In this document: in pieces, positions 34,157-45,349 of the stretch | Numbering within the stretch: the first letter of the stretch is position 1 | How the letters are laid out: every line of letters begins with the position of its first letter | NCBI GenBank assembly: GCA_014904985.1 | Contig: MU128925.1 | Location: forward strand, 389,835 to 453,834 | Length of the DNA: 64,000 nt | Reading direction: 5' to 3' | Origin: Hydnum rufescens UP504 | Lineage: Eukaryota; Basidiomycota; Agaricomycetes; Cantharellales; Hydnaceae | The notes under the pieces: model-generated | The model's database searches: none | The model's input: only the letters and a program-made list of their open reading frames with translations | What the model was told of the DNA's origin: nothing | Made by a program: the position numbers and the translations under genes

Positions 34157-37100
34157 ATGGACCCACCGTCCCATGGCCTTCGCTCATTGAGAATGAATCG
34201 TGACCATGCGCTGACGCCGCTGTTACTGTCTTCGACCTCAGATGAGAATACTCTCCAGCCACCCCCCGCTTCTCCCGTCCAGGAGAATGCGACTATACCT
34301 GCCCCACAGGGTTCAATGGTATCCTCGGGGAACCAGATGTATATTAAACGGCATGTCAGGCGCCGTCTGGTACACGCAAAGGAGTCTTGCGACAAAGAGC
34401 TGAAAAAGGTCATCAACTCCATCACGTCCTACGTCGAGGAACGCATTCAGGAACTTGACTATGATGACCTTGCACCCCCTGTTCTCCCCTCCGACACTGC
34501 AAGCGAGGATGGTGGGGATGAGGCTGACATCGACGTCTCAGTGAGCAGCAGACACAGTCGCTATCGTAAGTCTCTTATCGTGCCAACCATTCCGCCCACC
34601 TACCGCTAAGATCCCCATCCACAGCTTCTACGGCCAATTCCAGTCCAAACTCCCTTCGAAGACATCCCACGCTCCCTCAGCGCGGAATGGTTGCATCACC
34701 ATCCACATCTGGCCCTTCCAACGAGCTCAGTCCGATCAAGAAGTCTACTCTTCAGACGCCTACAAAGTCTTCTAATTCGGGGTTGTCGCGCAGAATATCG
34801 CGCAGTATCCATACATCAGCCATGCCCACTTCAGCAGCTAGCTCTCGCTCCCCCTCTCGATCTCGTTCACCCATGCCTCTTCCGAACGCGTCCGGATCAA
34901 ATAACAATCCCGAAGGCAGTGGGGCGTCCCCAATAACCGGTCCTTCATCCTCCCCTCGGCTTGCCGTGGCCAGTCGCCGACTCTCACGCTACGACCAATT
35001 TGAGGACGCGCAGCCTTCAACACCCCCTCCTGACTCATTCATGACGACCCTGCAAAGCATTATTGTGCTCGCTACGGACGTAAACGACATGCCTATCTCG
35101 AAGCTCACCAGTGAGCCCAAAGCATGCGGGGAGATTGTCCAAAAGGTTCAGACTATTGGCAAGGCATGGGATGACCACCCTGATTGGCACGGACGGAGCT
35201 GGTATGTTCAGGTTCTCTTGGCTGTCGCTAGTCTCAGTCGAGTCGTCGAGTGGTTCGAGGCCGAGAGGCAATTTTGGAATTTCGAGGGGGACGAAGGCGA
35301 CGAAGTCAGCGAGCCTTTAACCTTTGTGCTAAAGCCTCAGACAAGAGAAGCGGTCTCGACAACGTCGGGATCCGGCTCGGCTGAAGCCGCATCGCCGCCT
35401 AATTCTGAAGAGGCATCTCGGGCGCCCTCAATTCGATCGAAGCGGGCGTTTCATAGCGGTTCCTTGTTAAATGATCAAGCGCCCACCCCAAGTGCTCAAG
35501 ACGCTCGATTCGAATACGGTGCAGGACCTCGTCCGTCCATCTCGCTGGAACCAACAGAAGCTTCTAGGCAGGAGGCAACAGAGACTCTTCGTCTTCAAGT
35601 GGAGGAGGCTCAAAGCTTGAATATCGTTGTCGAATTGACCCTCGATGGAGAGGGCGGGGAGCAACAATTTGCATGGATAAATCCTGCGTGGTTTGACGTA
35701 ATAGGGTGTGGATGGTCGCTTATTTTATCTTCCAGTATTCACGTTGTCTTTTGAATGACGCAGGACCGATCCGGATCAACTAATCGGGAGGCCAGTGTCG
35801 GGTCATCTAGCACCAATTGATGCTGATGTATTCAAAGAGGCGACACGGCAACTTCAAGAAGATGATTCACACACGTTGGAGGTGCGGTTTTACATCCAGG
35901 TCAAGCCGGAAGATGCGGGCGACGATAGAACCTGGTACCGTGAGATGGAAGGCAAGGGGATGCTCATGTACGATCGTTTAGAGGGCACACCTTCACACAC
36001 CATGTGGGTTCTGAAGCCACTTGGGCCACCAGAAAGTGGCGAGGCCATCGAGCTTGAGATTGGCGGGCTTGACCGTGGTCTCTCACCTCCTGCGGCGGGT
36101 TTTCACCGAAGAAGCCTTGTCGAGCCCGTTACGCCGTTCCCATTTCTCAAGGATGTTCCCACTGGCTCTATTCTCTGTCGAATATGCGAACTCGAAATTC
36201 CCAGCTGGTATTTCATTAAACACAATGACACGTGTATGGAGGTCCATCGTATTGAAGCATCCGTCGCGGAGTGCAACGAAAGTATTTCCGAACTTCGAAA
36301 TACTGTACGCGATCTTACAGCTGCACTTGATCGCTCCTCAGCAGGATCTGGTCCTGGCCCTGAATACCGGGGCATTCCAATATTTTCCCCTGCCGCAACT
36401 TCTTCATCCTCCGCACTTTCTCAATTCTTCAAGCCTCCCCTTTCGGCTCGTCTCCAAAAAGCCAGTGTCCGCAAGCTGCAACACAAACTCCTCAGTCAGA
36501 TTGAGGAGATCCTTCAAATTGCTCATGATATCTCGATGCCGTCCCTCAAGGAGGATCAGGCCAACGTGCCAATTGAAAGACAGCGATTGTTGTCACCCGA
36601 GTCCATGGACCGCATCTCTCGCGTGCGGGATTGGGTGAAGCCTACATCAGACGACACGGCATTAGCACATCTTGTTCAAGATGCCAGTATGCTCGTGCGA
36701 TCCAAGGTCGACGAAGTTAACCGTCTGTCCAATACAGTTCGGTATTTGGAGAAGGTTAGGCAAGAATGGGAAGACGAATACTTGGCCAGACAAGCTGCTA
36801 TGGAGGCTGCCGTTGAAGCTTCCAAACAACAAGCCGTGGGTGCCATGTCCTCCGTGGCGACCAGTTCAGAACAAGGCGACATTTCCAGTACAACTTCCGA
36901 GTATGCGTTTGAAGGCGACTCTGATACGTTTCAGTACCCAACACCTGTCCGGTCTTCCTCACCAATACCCAACCGTGGTCGCGGGACCTGGCGTGTTCCT
37001 CTTGTACCGGTCCATCATCCATCATCCTCTCATCTGTCTATTTCTCGCGCTTCAACCCCTCCATCAATATCTTCTCCCCTGGCTCTTGCTGCCCCCATCG

Positions 37101-40100
37101 TCGCATCTTTGGAGGCTGCGGCCGAATTGACTGCAACGGAGTCGATCACGGCTGCCCTATCTTCAACTGTTCCTTCCTCCATAACTTCCTTCCCCGGAAA
37201 TTCCCAGGCGTCCCGTCCGCGAGGCTCAACGCAGGGCCCTCTGGAGCCACGTTTCCTCGTCACACCACCTTTATCCCCCTTATATCTCCTCAGGAATCCC
37301 GTCATCATCGACGCCTCTCTAATCTGCCCGTCCTCAGCCCATCTTCCTCCTCCGCTGGTATTGCACCCGGTCCATTATCTCCTCGTGTGACCACGACAGG
37401 ACTAGCACGGTCGACGCCATCATCCATCAAGGACTTCGACATCATCAAACCCATCAGCAAGGGCGCCTTTGGTTCTGTGTTCCTCGCAAAAAAGAAAGTT
37501 ACTGGGGACTATTATGCAATCAAAGTCCTCCGCAAGGCAGATATGATTTCCAAGAATCAGATCACTAATGTCAAAGCCGAGCGCATGATCCTGATGAAGC
37601 AGGCTGAGTCACCGTTCGTGGTCAAGCTATTCTACACCTTCCAGAGCAAGGATAATCTGTACCTTGTGATGGAGTACCTGAACGGTGGCGACTGCGCGGC
37701 ACTCATCAAGACGCTTGGCTCGCTACCGGAGGAATGGACGAAGGCCTATGTGGCCGAAGTTGTTCTCGGGCTAGAATACCTACATGCGAGGGGCGTCATC
37801 CATCGGTGAGCTCTTTGCGAAACTATTTTTTGACTCTTTTCCTTTAAACTCAATACATAATTGGCTCCAGCGACCTTAAACCTGATAACCTGCTAATCGA
37901 TCAGCATGGTCACCTGAAATTGACCGACTTCGGCCTTAGTAGGATTGGATTGCTGAATCGACAGACCCGCGATGCCCGAACTGGTCCAGACCATCGTGGT
38001 AGTGGGCATGCCCGTGGTTCGTCGTCTCGCTCCACCTCTGTGGATGCCCCACGATTGTCTTCCCCGCTCTATTCGACTTCGGAGAACAACTTGCAATCGT
38101 ACTTTAATGCTCGCAGTAGTGCGTCTGGGCTCATGCTTGGTAGCACGGCAGATGACGTCAGTGAGTCCAGCGGCTCTGAGAGCATCTCCAGCTTGTTCTT
38201 GAGAGGGATACCGTCTACAAAACGAACGCCCAAAGAGAGCCCCGTGCAATCTTTTTCAGATCTGACTAATGATTTGCGGTCGCACTCCAACGCCAATGCG
38301 GGGAGAAGTACCGCTGGGACCCCTCCGATCGAGCCACGATTCGTAGGCACGCCGGATTATCTTGCTCCAGAGATTATCCTTGGGTATGGTGGCGAAGACC
38401 GCGTAGTTGACTGGGTATGTTTCTTGCACCTCTTTGCGAACTATGGCTCATCCCGTGATCAAACATTTTCCAGTGGGCGCTAGGTGTAATCACCTATGAG
38501 TTCTTATACGGTATTCCTCCCTTTCATGCCGACACACCAGAAAAAGTTTTCGAAAACATTATCTCGCGGCGCATTGATTGGCATGAAGAATGGGTTGACT
38601 TCTCCCATGAAGCTCGGGACTTCATGGAACGATTGCTGTGTACAGAACCAACTCTACGACTCGGGTATAATGGACCTCATGAAATCAAAGAGCACCCTTT
38701 TTTGGCGGACATCCAATGGGATCGCGTTATGGATTCAGAACCGCAGTTTGTCCCCCAAGTGTCAGATCCCGAGTCAACCGACTACTTCGATCCTCGAGGT
38801 GCTATTCCCCAACTATTCCAGGACGACGACCTCATTGCCGTTACTGGCCGCCCATCTCCCGTCGATATTGGCATGGATGAGACCCTGGCACATGCCTCTC
38901 CCGTGCGCGAGACTTTCTCCGGCACTAACGACGAATTTGGGACTTTTAGCTTCAAAAATCTCCCAGTTCTGAAACAGGCAAATGATGAGCTGATCCGCAA
39001 AATGCAGCTTCTCCGTCGGACACTTCATCCGCTTCCTCGCCTATTATACAGACACTTAATGAACCGATTTTACATCTGGATCGTCGCCGTAGTGTGTCGC
39101 AACGGGGACCCAGAGTATTGGCCGCACAATCACCCCCACCACCGCCCCCTCCACCTCCGCCCCCACCACCCCCACCACCATCACGAGCACCGATACAAAG
39201 ACCCCTTGGCCAAGTAAGTTTTTCGTCCTTCACACAGTGCAGGTCCTAACTGTGGCACCGACCTCAGAACGTCCCATATGTTTCCCCTACTCCTTTGCCG
39301 CTGAACCCGCCATCCCCATCCAATTCAACGTCATCCGGAGCCTCGGGGTTATCTCGTGCCCCGTCAACACCAGCGAGCACGAATCAGCACCTCCGTCGGC
39401 CTTCGGAATATGGCCCTGTCGAACGTTTCAAGCTTAATCAACTTGATCATGATGGCCACCGTCGAAATTCCATGCCAAGTCGGTTACGGACATCATCGAT
39501 GTCCAGTACCGACTTCAACGGAGTTGAGCCGTGGCCAATCTCAGACAGGCAGCCGAGTTTGATTGACACTGGCGCTGCGATTTCATCTCTCGGGTCTACC
39601 ACCGAGACTCGAAAGCCCCGAGATCTCCATGGAATGGATCGCGTAGTGACATGTCTCCTGGCGGAAGACAATCCTATCTCGATCAAAATCTTGGAGGTTG
39701 GTGCTGTCCCTTCTTTCCCCGCACATCTTCATCCCGGCTAATTTCTTTTGAAACAAAACAGACCCTATTGACCCGAATGGGGTGTCATTGCGTGCTAGTT
39801 TCTGATGGTGCCGAAGCAATTAGTGTTGCATTAGGTGATATCAGTGAGACGATATCCCTTGCTTGTATCCTAGTACTCTCTGATCGATCGTCGATGTAGA
39901 ATTCGACATGATTCTGATGGATTTGAACATGCCTAATGGTGCGGAGGAACTCGTTTCCCCTCTCGTATTTGCTTGTATTGATATATTGGAGATACAGTGG
40001 ACGGCGAGACGGCAGCGCGATACATCAAAAGCACCAACAATAAGAACGCTAATACGCCTATGGTTGCCGTCAGTGCTTACAGCATAGTTGACTCGGAGCC

Positions 40101-40291
40101 CACCAGTGGTGTTTTCATCGCCAGCTTGGCTAAGCCAGTTCAGAAAGCGGACTTACTATCTGTAATGAAGCAGCTGGGATTCCGAGGTATATATGTTCGG
40201 TTCGACCTTCACTTCGTGCGATGCTCATGTCTCTACTTCAGTCTCGACCAGGGGGCATGGCAACCACAACTCCAAGGTTGCCTTGCGGTAA
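34157..40291 (+). CDS. RIM15: RIM15-type AGC kinase with PAS-like, zinc-finger and receiver domains
   Basis: RIM15 kinases integrate nutrient signals (PKA, TOR) to drive quiescence and stress programmes through the Igo/PP2A axis. Order seen: a Ser/Pro-rich N terminus; a PAS-like part ([20 protein letters not shown] then [18 protein letters not shown]); a C2HC-like finger ([20 protein letters not shown]); coiled coil; then the kinase: [34 protein letters not shown] (split by an intron), DFGLS, a long Ser-rich insert, and [25 protein letters not shown] proline run follows and finally a receiver domain: [27 protein letters not shown] with the phosphoacceptor Asp, VAVSAY and [12 protein letters not shown]. 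The stop is at 40291. The start at 34157 is the first in-frame ATG; a downstream Met is possible. One-base frame losses occur near 34681 and at an AAAA run at 38999-39002. Confidence 0.92.
39131..39180 (+). repeat. Proline-codon run (about 16 Pro) in RIM15
   Basis: A CCN-codon run follows RVLAAQS and precedes SRAPIQRP between the kinase and receiver domains. Mixed CCA, CCC, CCT and CCG codons show it is maintained at the protein level and is not a pure DNA microsatellite. It is probably a flexible linker or an SH3/WW-type ligand. Confidence 0.7.
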
Positions 40292-40851
40292 CGGCCTGGG
40301 CGATTCAGCGTTCCTTTCCATTCGTTCCTTTACTTTTTCTGTTCTTTTAGTTCGCGTTCTCATGTGCTGCTGCCCCCCAGAATGCCTGTTCCCATGATGA
40401 TCCCAATTCTCTGTCATTTTTTTGTTCTTGCATAGTCCGGTCGCATACCTCCCCCTTGCATTGCTCCCCCCTCCTTGTCACACCCCATTCCGCACGTGTA
40501 CCATTGTTGCCATACCTACCTACTTCTAGGATCCCAGTCAGCATGACTTCCATGATTTGAAAGGCAATCAGAAACGCCCTTGTAAAATGGAGCTCCCGGC
40601 CGCAGTATGAGGGAACTAGTACAGATGCTCCATGATAGAAGGGAATTGTATTCGATTGCTGGGTCCCCTTCTTGCCCTTGCTGTATCTACAATTTCCTGG
40701 CAAGAGATAATGCGGTACGCAAGGATTGAAGGCATGACTTAGAAGAGGAACCATTTTCTTGCCAATCCCAGTAAGTCGTTCATCCTGTTAGGCGGCTTCG
40801 GCGGTGCAAAATAGATATGGATAGGCCCCGAGGTTGCATTATAGTACACCG
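40292..40851. other. Convergent intergenic region RIM15 / ERG27
   Basis: About 560 bases between two facing 3' ends. Long T-rich and C-rich runs follow the RIM15 stop. No coding or RNA feature is recognised. Confidence 0.4.
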
Positions 40852-42356
40852 CTACTTATGATCGCCAAAGGCGGCCCCGTCCACACCCCCACCAGCAACT
40901 CTCCCGTTCTTCCTCTCCAATATGTCACAAAGCGCGTCAAACCGTCGGAGAACGTCTCTTCCCAGTGCTTCCATTCCGCCTTGCGCGGCTTCCCGGTGCT
41001 CCTGAACCTTGGTTATCTCTACCCTTTCTCTCCCTCTTCGGTCAGCCTTTGCATCTAGCCGCACGGCAGCAGAGGCAGGGGGAAGAAGTGAGAGAGGAGC
41101 AAGGGCGGCGTGGGTCGCTGAGACCGCGCCTTTGACTGCTTTGACGGGATGATCCTCTGAACCACACAAACGCGCCTGCAGTTTGGTCGAAAACGGATCA
41201 GGAAATCAACATGGTGGGGTCGCATATGCAGAATAATAATGGAACGCACGATATAAAGTGTCAAAATGAACAACACGTGCATGATAGGACCAATCCATTG
41301 ATAGAACATACTAGACACGACAATACCGGGCGCCGCGATAAAGTGGCGTGTACTACTGCTCCCTGTTGAGAGGGTGCCAGTGGCGGTGGCGTGATTGAGA
41401 GCAAGGGCAAGGAGCTCAGTCTGATATTTTGACGCTTCATACGATTGGCTCGCTTTAATTAGTTGCCAGTCCTCTGGATCATACGTCTCCGCCAAGGCTT
41501 GGTGAGACGATATCCACAAAACTCGCGACGGGCGAATGGGTGATGCCTCAAGAGATTTCTTGAGGGTGCGAACCTAGAAAAGATTAGATCCAAAATTGGG
41601 TCGAAGAACTTGAAAGCAGAGGGGATCGATAATAATACGTACCATGAGGTAATGACCAAAGACGTTGCACTGCCAAACCCAACCAAGATCGTCTTGGCTC
41701 ATCACTCCTGAATGTTGAATTTTGAACGTAGGACTCGTCACGGCATCTAAGGGATGTGTGCACATCTGGACAATCGCGCCGATCCAGTCGATACCACCAA
41801 ACGATCCTGTTCCTGCGTTGCAGAATATGTGCGATATATATGGATACCTATGCAACACGAGGAATTAACAATTCAAGTCAAGGTCCATTGATATAACGGC
41901 TGTTTGTACGTTTTATTGACGGTGTCGCAGAACGCAAAAACTCCGTCTACGCTGCTGAGGTCTAATGGGATAAAATCGAGGACGAGTGATTCCAGGAACT
42001 TGCGACCGTACTCCTCTTGCTCAGAATTTCGGCGTCTGCGTAGAAGCTCGGCTTCCAATAGCACGAGGAGATGTGAGCGTGCTTCGAGAGCACGTTCCCG
42101 ACTTCGGCAGGCCAGAATGAGAGTAAGCCCAGTTGGTAACGGTTGTTCATGGGACGAGGGTGCCCCGGTGTCCAGTAAATGAGCGAATGCCTGTGGTGTT
42201 GAGTCCGAAGGAACAGGCTGAGATAGCTGAAGCAACAAGCGCTCGCATATCCCGAAACCAAGCCCACTGCATGAAATCAGACTACTTGTCCTCGGAAAAG
42301 AGTATGGGATGCCCAGACCTATTGGCCCCGGTAACTATAGCTATCATTCTACTCAT
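40852..42356 (-). CDS. ERG27: 3-keto-steroid reductase (ergosterol synthesis)
   Basis: A short-chain dehydrogenase that reduces the C3 ketone during sterol C4-demethylation, acting at the ER and lipid droplets with ERG25, ERG26 and ERG28. Exon 1 starts at 42356 (MSRMIAIVTGAN) and joins SGLGFGICERLLLQLSQPV, giving the TGxxxGxG nucleotide-binding motif. LILACRSRERALEARSHL, LDFIPLDLSSVDGVFAF, ISHIFCNAGTGSFGGIDW and LGWVWQCNVFGHYLMV follow. The catalytic YxxxK motif is in SQSYEASKYQTELLALAL. A C-terminal hydrophobic helix (GPIMHVLFILTLYIVRS) is typical for ERG27 and fits membrane association. The last exon ends in a charged tail, stopping at 40852. Five or six exons. A strong assignment. Confidence 0.88.
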
Positions 42357-43378
42357 CGTGAAGGATATGCTTCAGAGACTCGAATATTCAGGAAGCACCG
42401 AACGAAGGCTATAAAAATACCAATCAAGAACACTCAAGTCAGACCATGACTATTAAACGCCGTCAAAATTTGATTCCGCAGGCAGTCGAACTCTGCTACT
42501 AATTTATGTCGCTCAACTCTGACCCCTCGAACTGACCCCTCGCTCCCACCCCAGCCTATACAAAGAAAGAACCACCTTCGTACTTAAACCTTACCTCTGC
42601 CTGGGCCTGTATGTTACTAGTACGAGACCGCCCTCGGCGCCTGCCGGCAGCCTGACGCGGTATATAAACAAGATTTCCTCCTCCTCCTCGCTCAACTCTG
42701 ATCTTGTTCTGCTCTCTGTTAACAATGACCAGCATTAAAATTTTGAGCAATCCGGACGGCCATATAAACTGGAGAATCCTGCGGACGTTCTGGCAGATAG
42801 TGCTTCCGTGCCATACAATCACCTTTCCTATGAATGAGGGCTCAAAAGATGAATCTCCATCACTCTGCTGGTAGATATATATTATTGTGGGGACAAAACT
42901 CGGACGCGGTCTCTTATTTGTCTCATGGTGAATTATTGTGATTCTGGCTGTCTTTCGTGACGACACAATTCTGGCGATCCACTCCTAGAACGTTACTAAA
43001 TGTGTACGGACAAATGCTGAGCTTTAGAAGGAAGAAGGATAACGCATTATCCATACCTACCTTCTTTTCCACACGAGCACCCCGGAATCGTTTGGACGTG
43101 GTAACTGGCCAACCGACACCTCAGTCACGAAGATTTCTCGTGCCCCGGCAGTGGATCGGCGTGTCCTAGGGGTTGGTTACCGGGAGTCCAGAGGTGTGGC
43201 GACTTATATAGACCAAATATCGCCACCTCCAAGCTACATAAGTGCACTCACATCCACGACTGCACCTTCAGTGTTTCGTCACGGAATCCCGACGACTGGT
43301 AAAGACATCATTCATCATGTTATGCAAAAAAGAGAAACGCGAGCCACCACACGCCTACAAATACACCAAACCTGATAT
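42357..43378. other. Intergenic region
   Basis: About 1 kb between ERG27 and the aldolase-like gene. No gene is recognised. A run of CTC/CTCC repeats occurs at about 42675-42695, and TATATA stretches occur near 42660 and 42870. Confidence 0.4.
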
Positions 43379-44844
43379 TCATTCACGCCTTGTACGATTC
43401 CCCCACTTCAGCCTCGATAGCCTGGAAATAGGGCTATATAAAAAATCGCAGCGGGAAGTGGTAAGGTGAGTGGATGGTGGAAGATGGACATTAGTCCCCA
43501 AGGCTTCCCGATAACAGGGGAAGCGCACCGAGGCAAAAAAATATCCAGTAATCTCATGTCCGGCGCGTTCATGGACGGCCGCTGCGACCTCATCCGAAAT
43601 CTTAACAGTCCCTCCCCCCCGTCCGGCTGCTGCAGCATCTGCAAGCAGCTGCACCTCACATTGTTTTTCGAGCCTACGAATTCCGCCAAGAAACAAGGAT
43701 GCCTCGCATCATCCATAAAACGAGTCAAAACAGATCCTTACATGATAAACCAAGCCACAGCGGAATGGATGGACTTTCCGACGGTTCTTTAGCGAAGATA
43801 ATAAATAATGTTGAGTGATGTCACGAGGACGAACTAGGCCATAAATACTCACATGATGCCATGACTTTGAAGAATGGCTGCCTTTTTCCCCCCAAGGGCA
43901 GCAGCAATCTTGTTAGCTTCTGATGCTTCGAAAGCAATCCCTCCAAAATCCGCGTGCAACACAACATCATTATAGAAGGAGCAAGCATCTTGCGTGGTGA
44001 TGTCCAGCTGTTGCAAATGAATCAATACATCAGTACAGGAATTATAGCGCTGCAGGATGGATGACGAACGTTCTTTCCCAAAGTGGAAAATGCCTTTCCA
44101 TACGTGGAATGGGAATGGCAGACTAAAAGGGGGTGAATGTGAGCGGACTGTATTCCGAATCTTTAAGCCAGTACTTGCTTGCAAGAACATCCTACAGAAA
44201 GTGAGTGATCCTATGAGAACCTCGTTCTGAATACAAATAAATCGAAACTACAAACCGGACGAGCAGCATGTATAGCCGAATGAATCTGAAAGCACCGTCC
44301 GTTAAAGATCGGCACTTTCCTGGTGGAAGAGTAAGGATGATCGTAGAAATACATGCCTCGAATCCAGGCAGATTGACAGTGCGGCGTCCCGGTTTACCTC
44401 CCCCTATAACTGCACCAAAACGATTGACAAGAATGAGATCAGATACAGTCATGACTACGAGATCAATATCAATGAAATGTGTACAAATGTTTCGCTGCCC
44501 ACGATCACGCACTGGAAAAGGCCAACCCCAGTGGATTGACCCAGAATGTCCCCAGGTCACCAGGATCCCGAACCGAAAGATGACCAGCCTTTCCAATGCG
44601 TCAATGAGTGGACCACCTCGAGTCTCGGCATTGATCTGATCCTAAGCAACCTAGAAACAGAACTCACAATATGATGATCAAAGCCATATTTGGCGAAAAT
44701 CCGAATAGCAAGGACGAGATGTTCTTTGAGATACTTGCGATGTTCTTCTACATCTGAAAACGTCGGTGGTGTCCACAGATCCCTGAGCTCCCCGCTGGGG
44801 AGCATCTCCAGAAACTGCTCGTCTGATAGGGGGACGGCCATCAT
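43379..44844 (-). CDS. Class II aldolase/adducin-domain protein
   Basis: A member of the class II aldolase/adducin fold, zinc-dependent in enzymes such as fuculose-phosphate aldolase; the fungal members have no firmly known substrate. The start at 44844 opens MMAVPLSDEQFLEMLPSGEL. Exons then read YLKEHLVLAIRIFAKYGFDH, AGHLSVRDPGDLGTFWVNPL and VSDLILVNRFGAVIGGGKPG. IHSAIHAARP is followed by CHSHSTYGKAFSTLGKN, which carries the HxH zinc ligands, and LDITTQDACSFYNDVVLHAD. The third His is in KKAAILQSHGIM, followed by TVGKSIHSAVAWFIMLEKQC. Metal ligands appear intact. The last about 50 residues do not resemble the usual C terminus of this family and may reflect a missed 3' splice. About eight exons. 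Confidence 0.85.
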
Positions 44845-45349
44845 ATCACAGCCTGCTCCAATGGATAGGTTGAGAGGTTTTCGATAGCGCGCGTTGTTTT
44901 TATGGTGAGCGGTTGGACCGAGATGAGGCCCAATCTGGGATCACGAGACCGTGTTCGGTGGCATGCACCCGAGCTTGACAGCAGTTTGACAGTATTAGTA
45001 CTGCAGGCACAAAGTATGAACATTTCTAAGAGGAAACTGTCATGCACCAGGGATATGGTACATGTCACACCATATCAGGATGATGATTCCCCCAAGCTCT
45101 ATCAGCTCTTTGAGGCATACAACAGATCTGGTGTTCACGAGGCCAGGGGGTAGCTAGCTCTAGAATTCATGTCGTTCTGGTAAAGTTTCACCTGTCGAGA
45201 GGCTGTGAGAAGTGTCCATGGGAGAGCAGTTCTATGCAACAAATTACGTGAATCACGTGATATCGCACAGTTTGTGGCCGTTTCGGCATTCACCACATAT
45301 TTGACGATCCACACCGCCACCGTAGGTTTCGATACTAATACTGGTGGCC
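44845..45349. promoter_or_regulatory. Divergent intergenic region, aldolase-like gene / NOP9
   Basis: About 500 bp between head-to-head genes, the presumed location of both promoters. CACGTGA-type sequence (TCACGTGAT) occurs near 45250, a possible bHLH site. No gene is seen. Confidence 0.4.

Noticed and set aside
38952..39233. Minus-strand polyglycine open frame
   Set aside because: Reverse reading of the proline-codon run inside RIM15.
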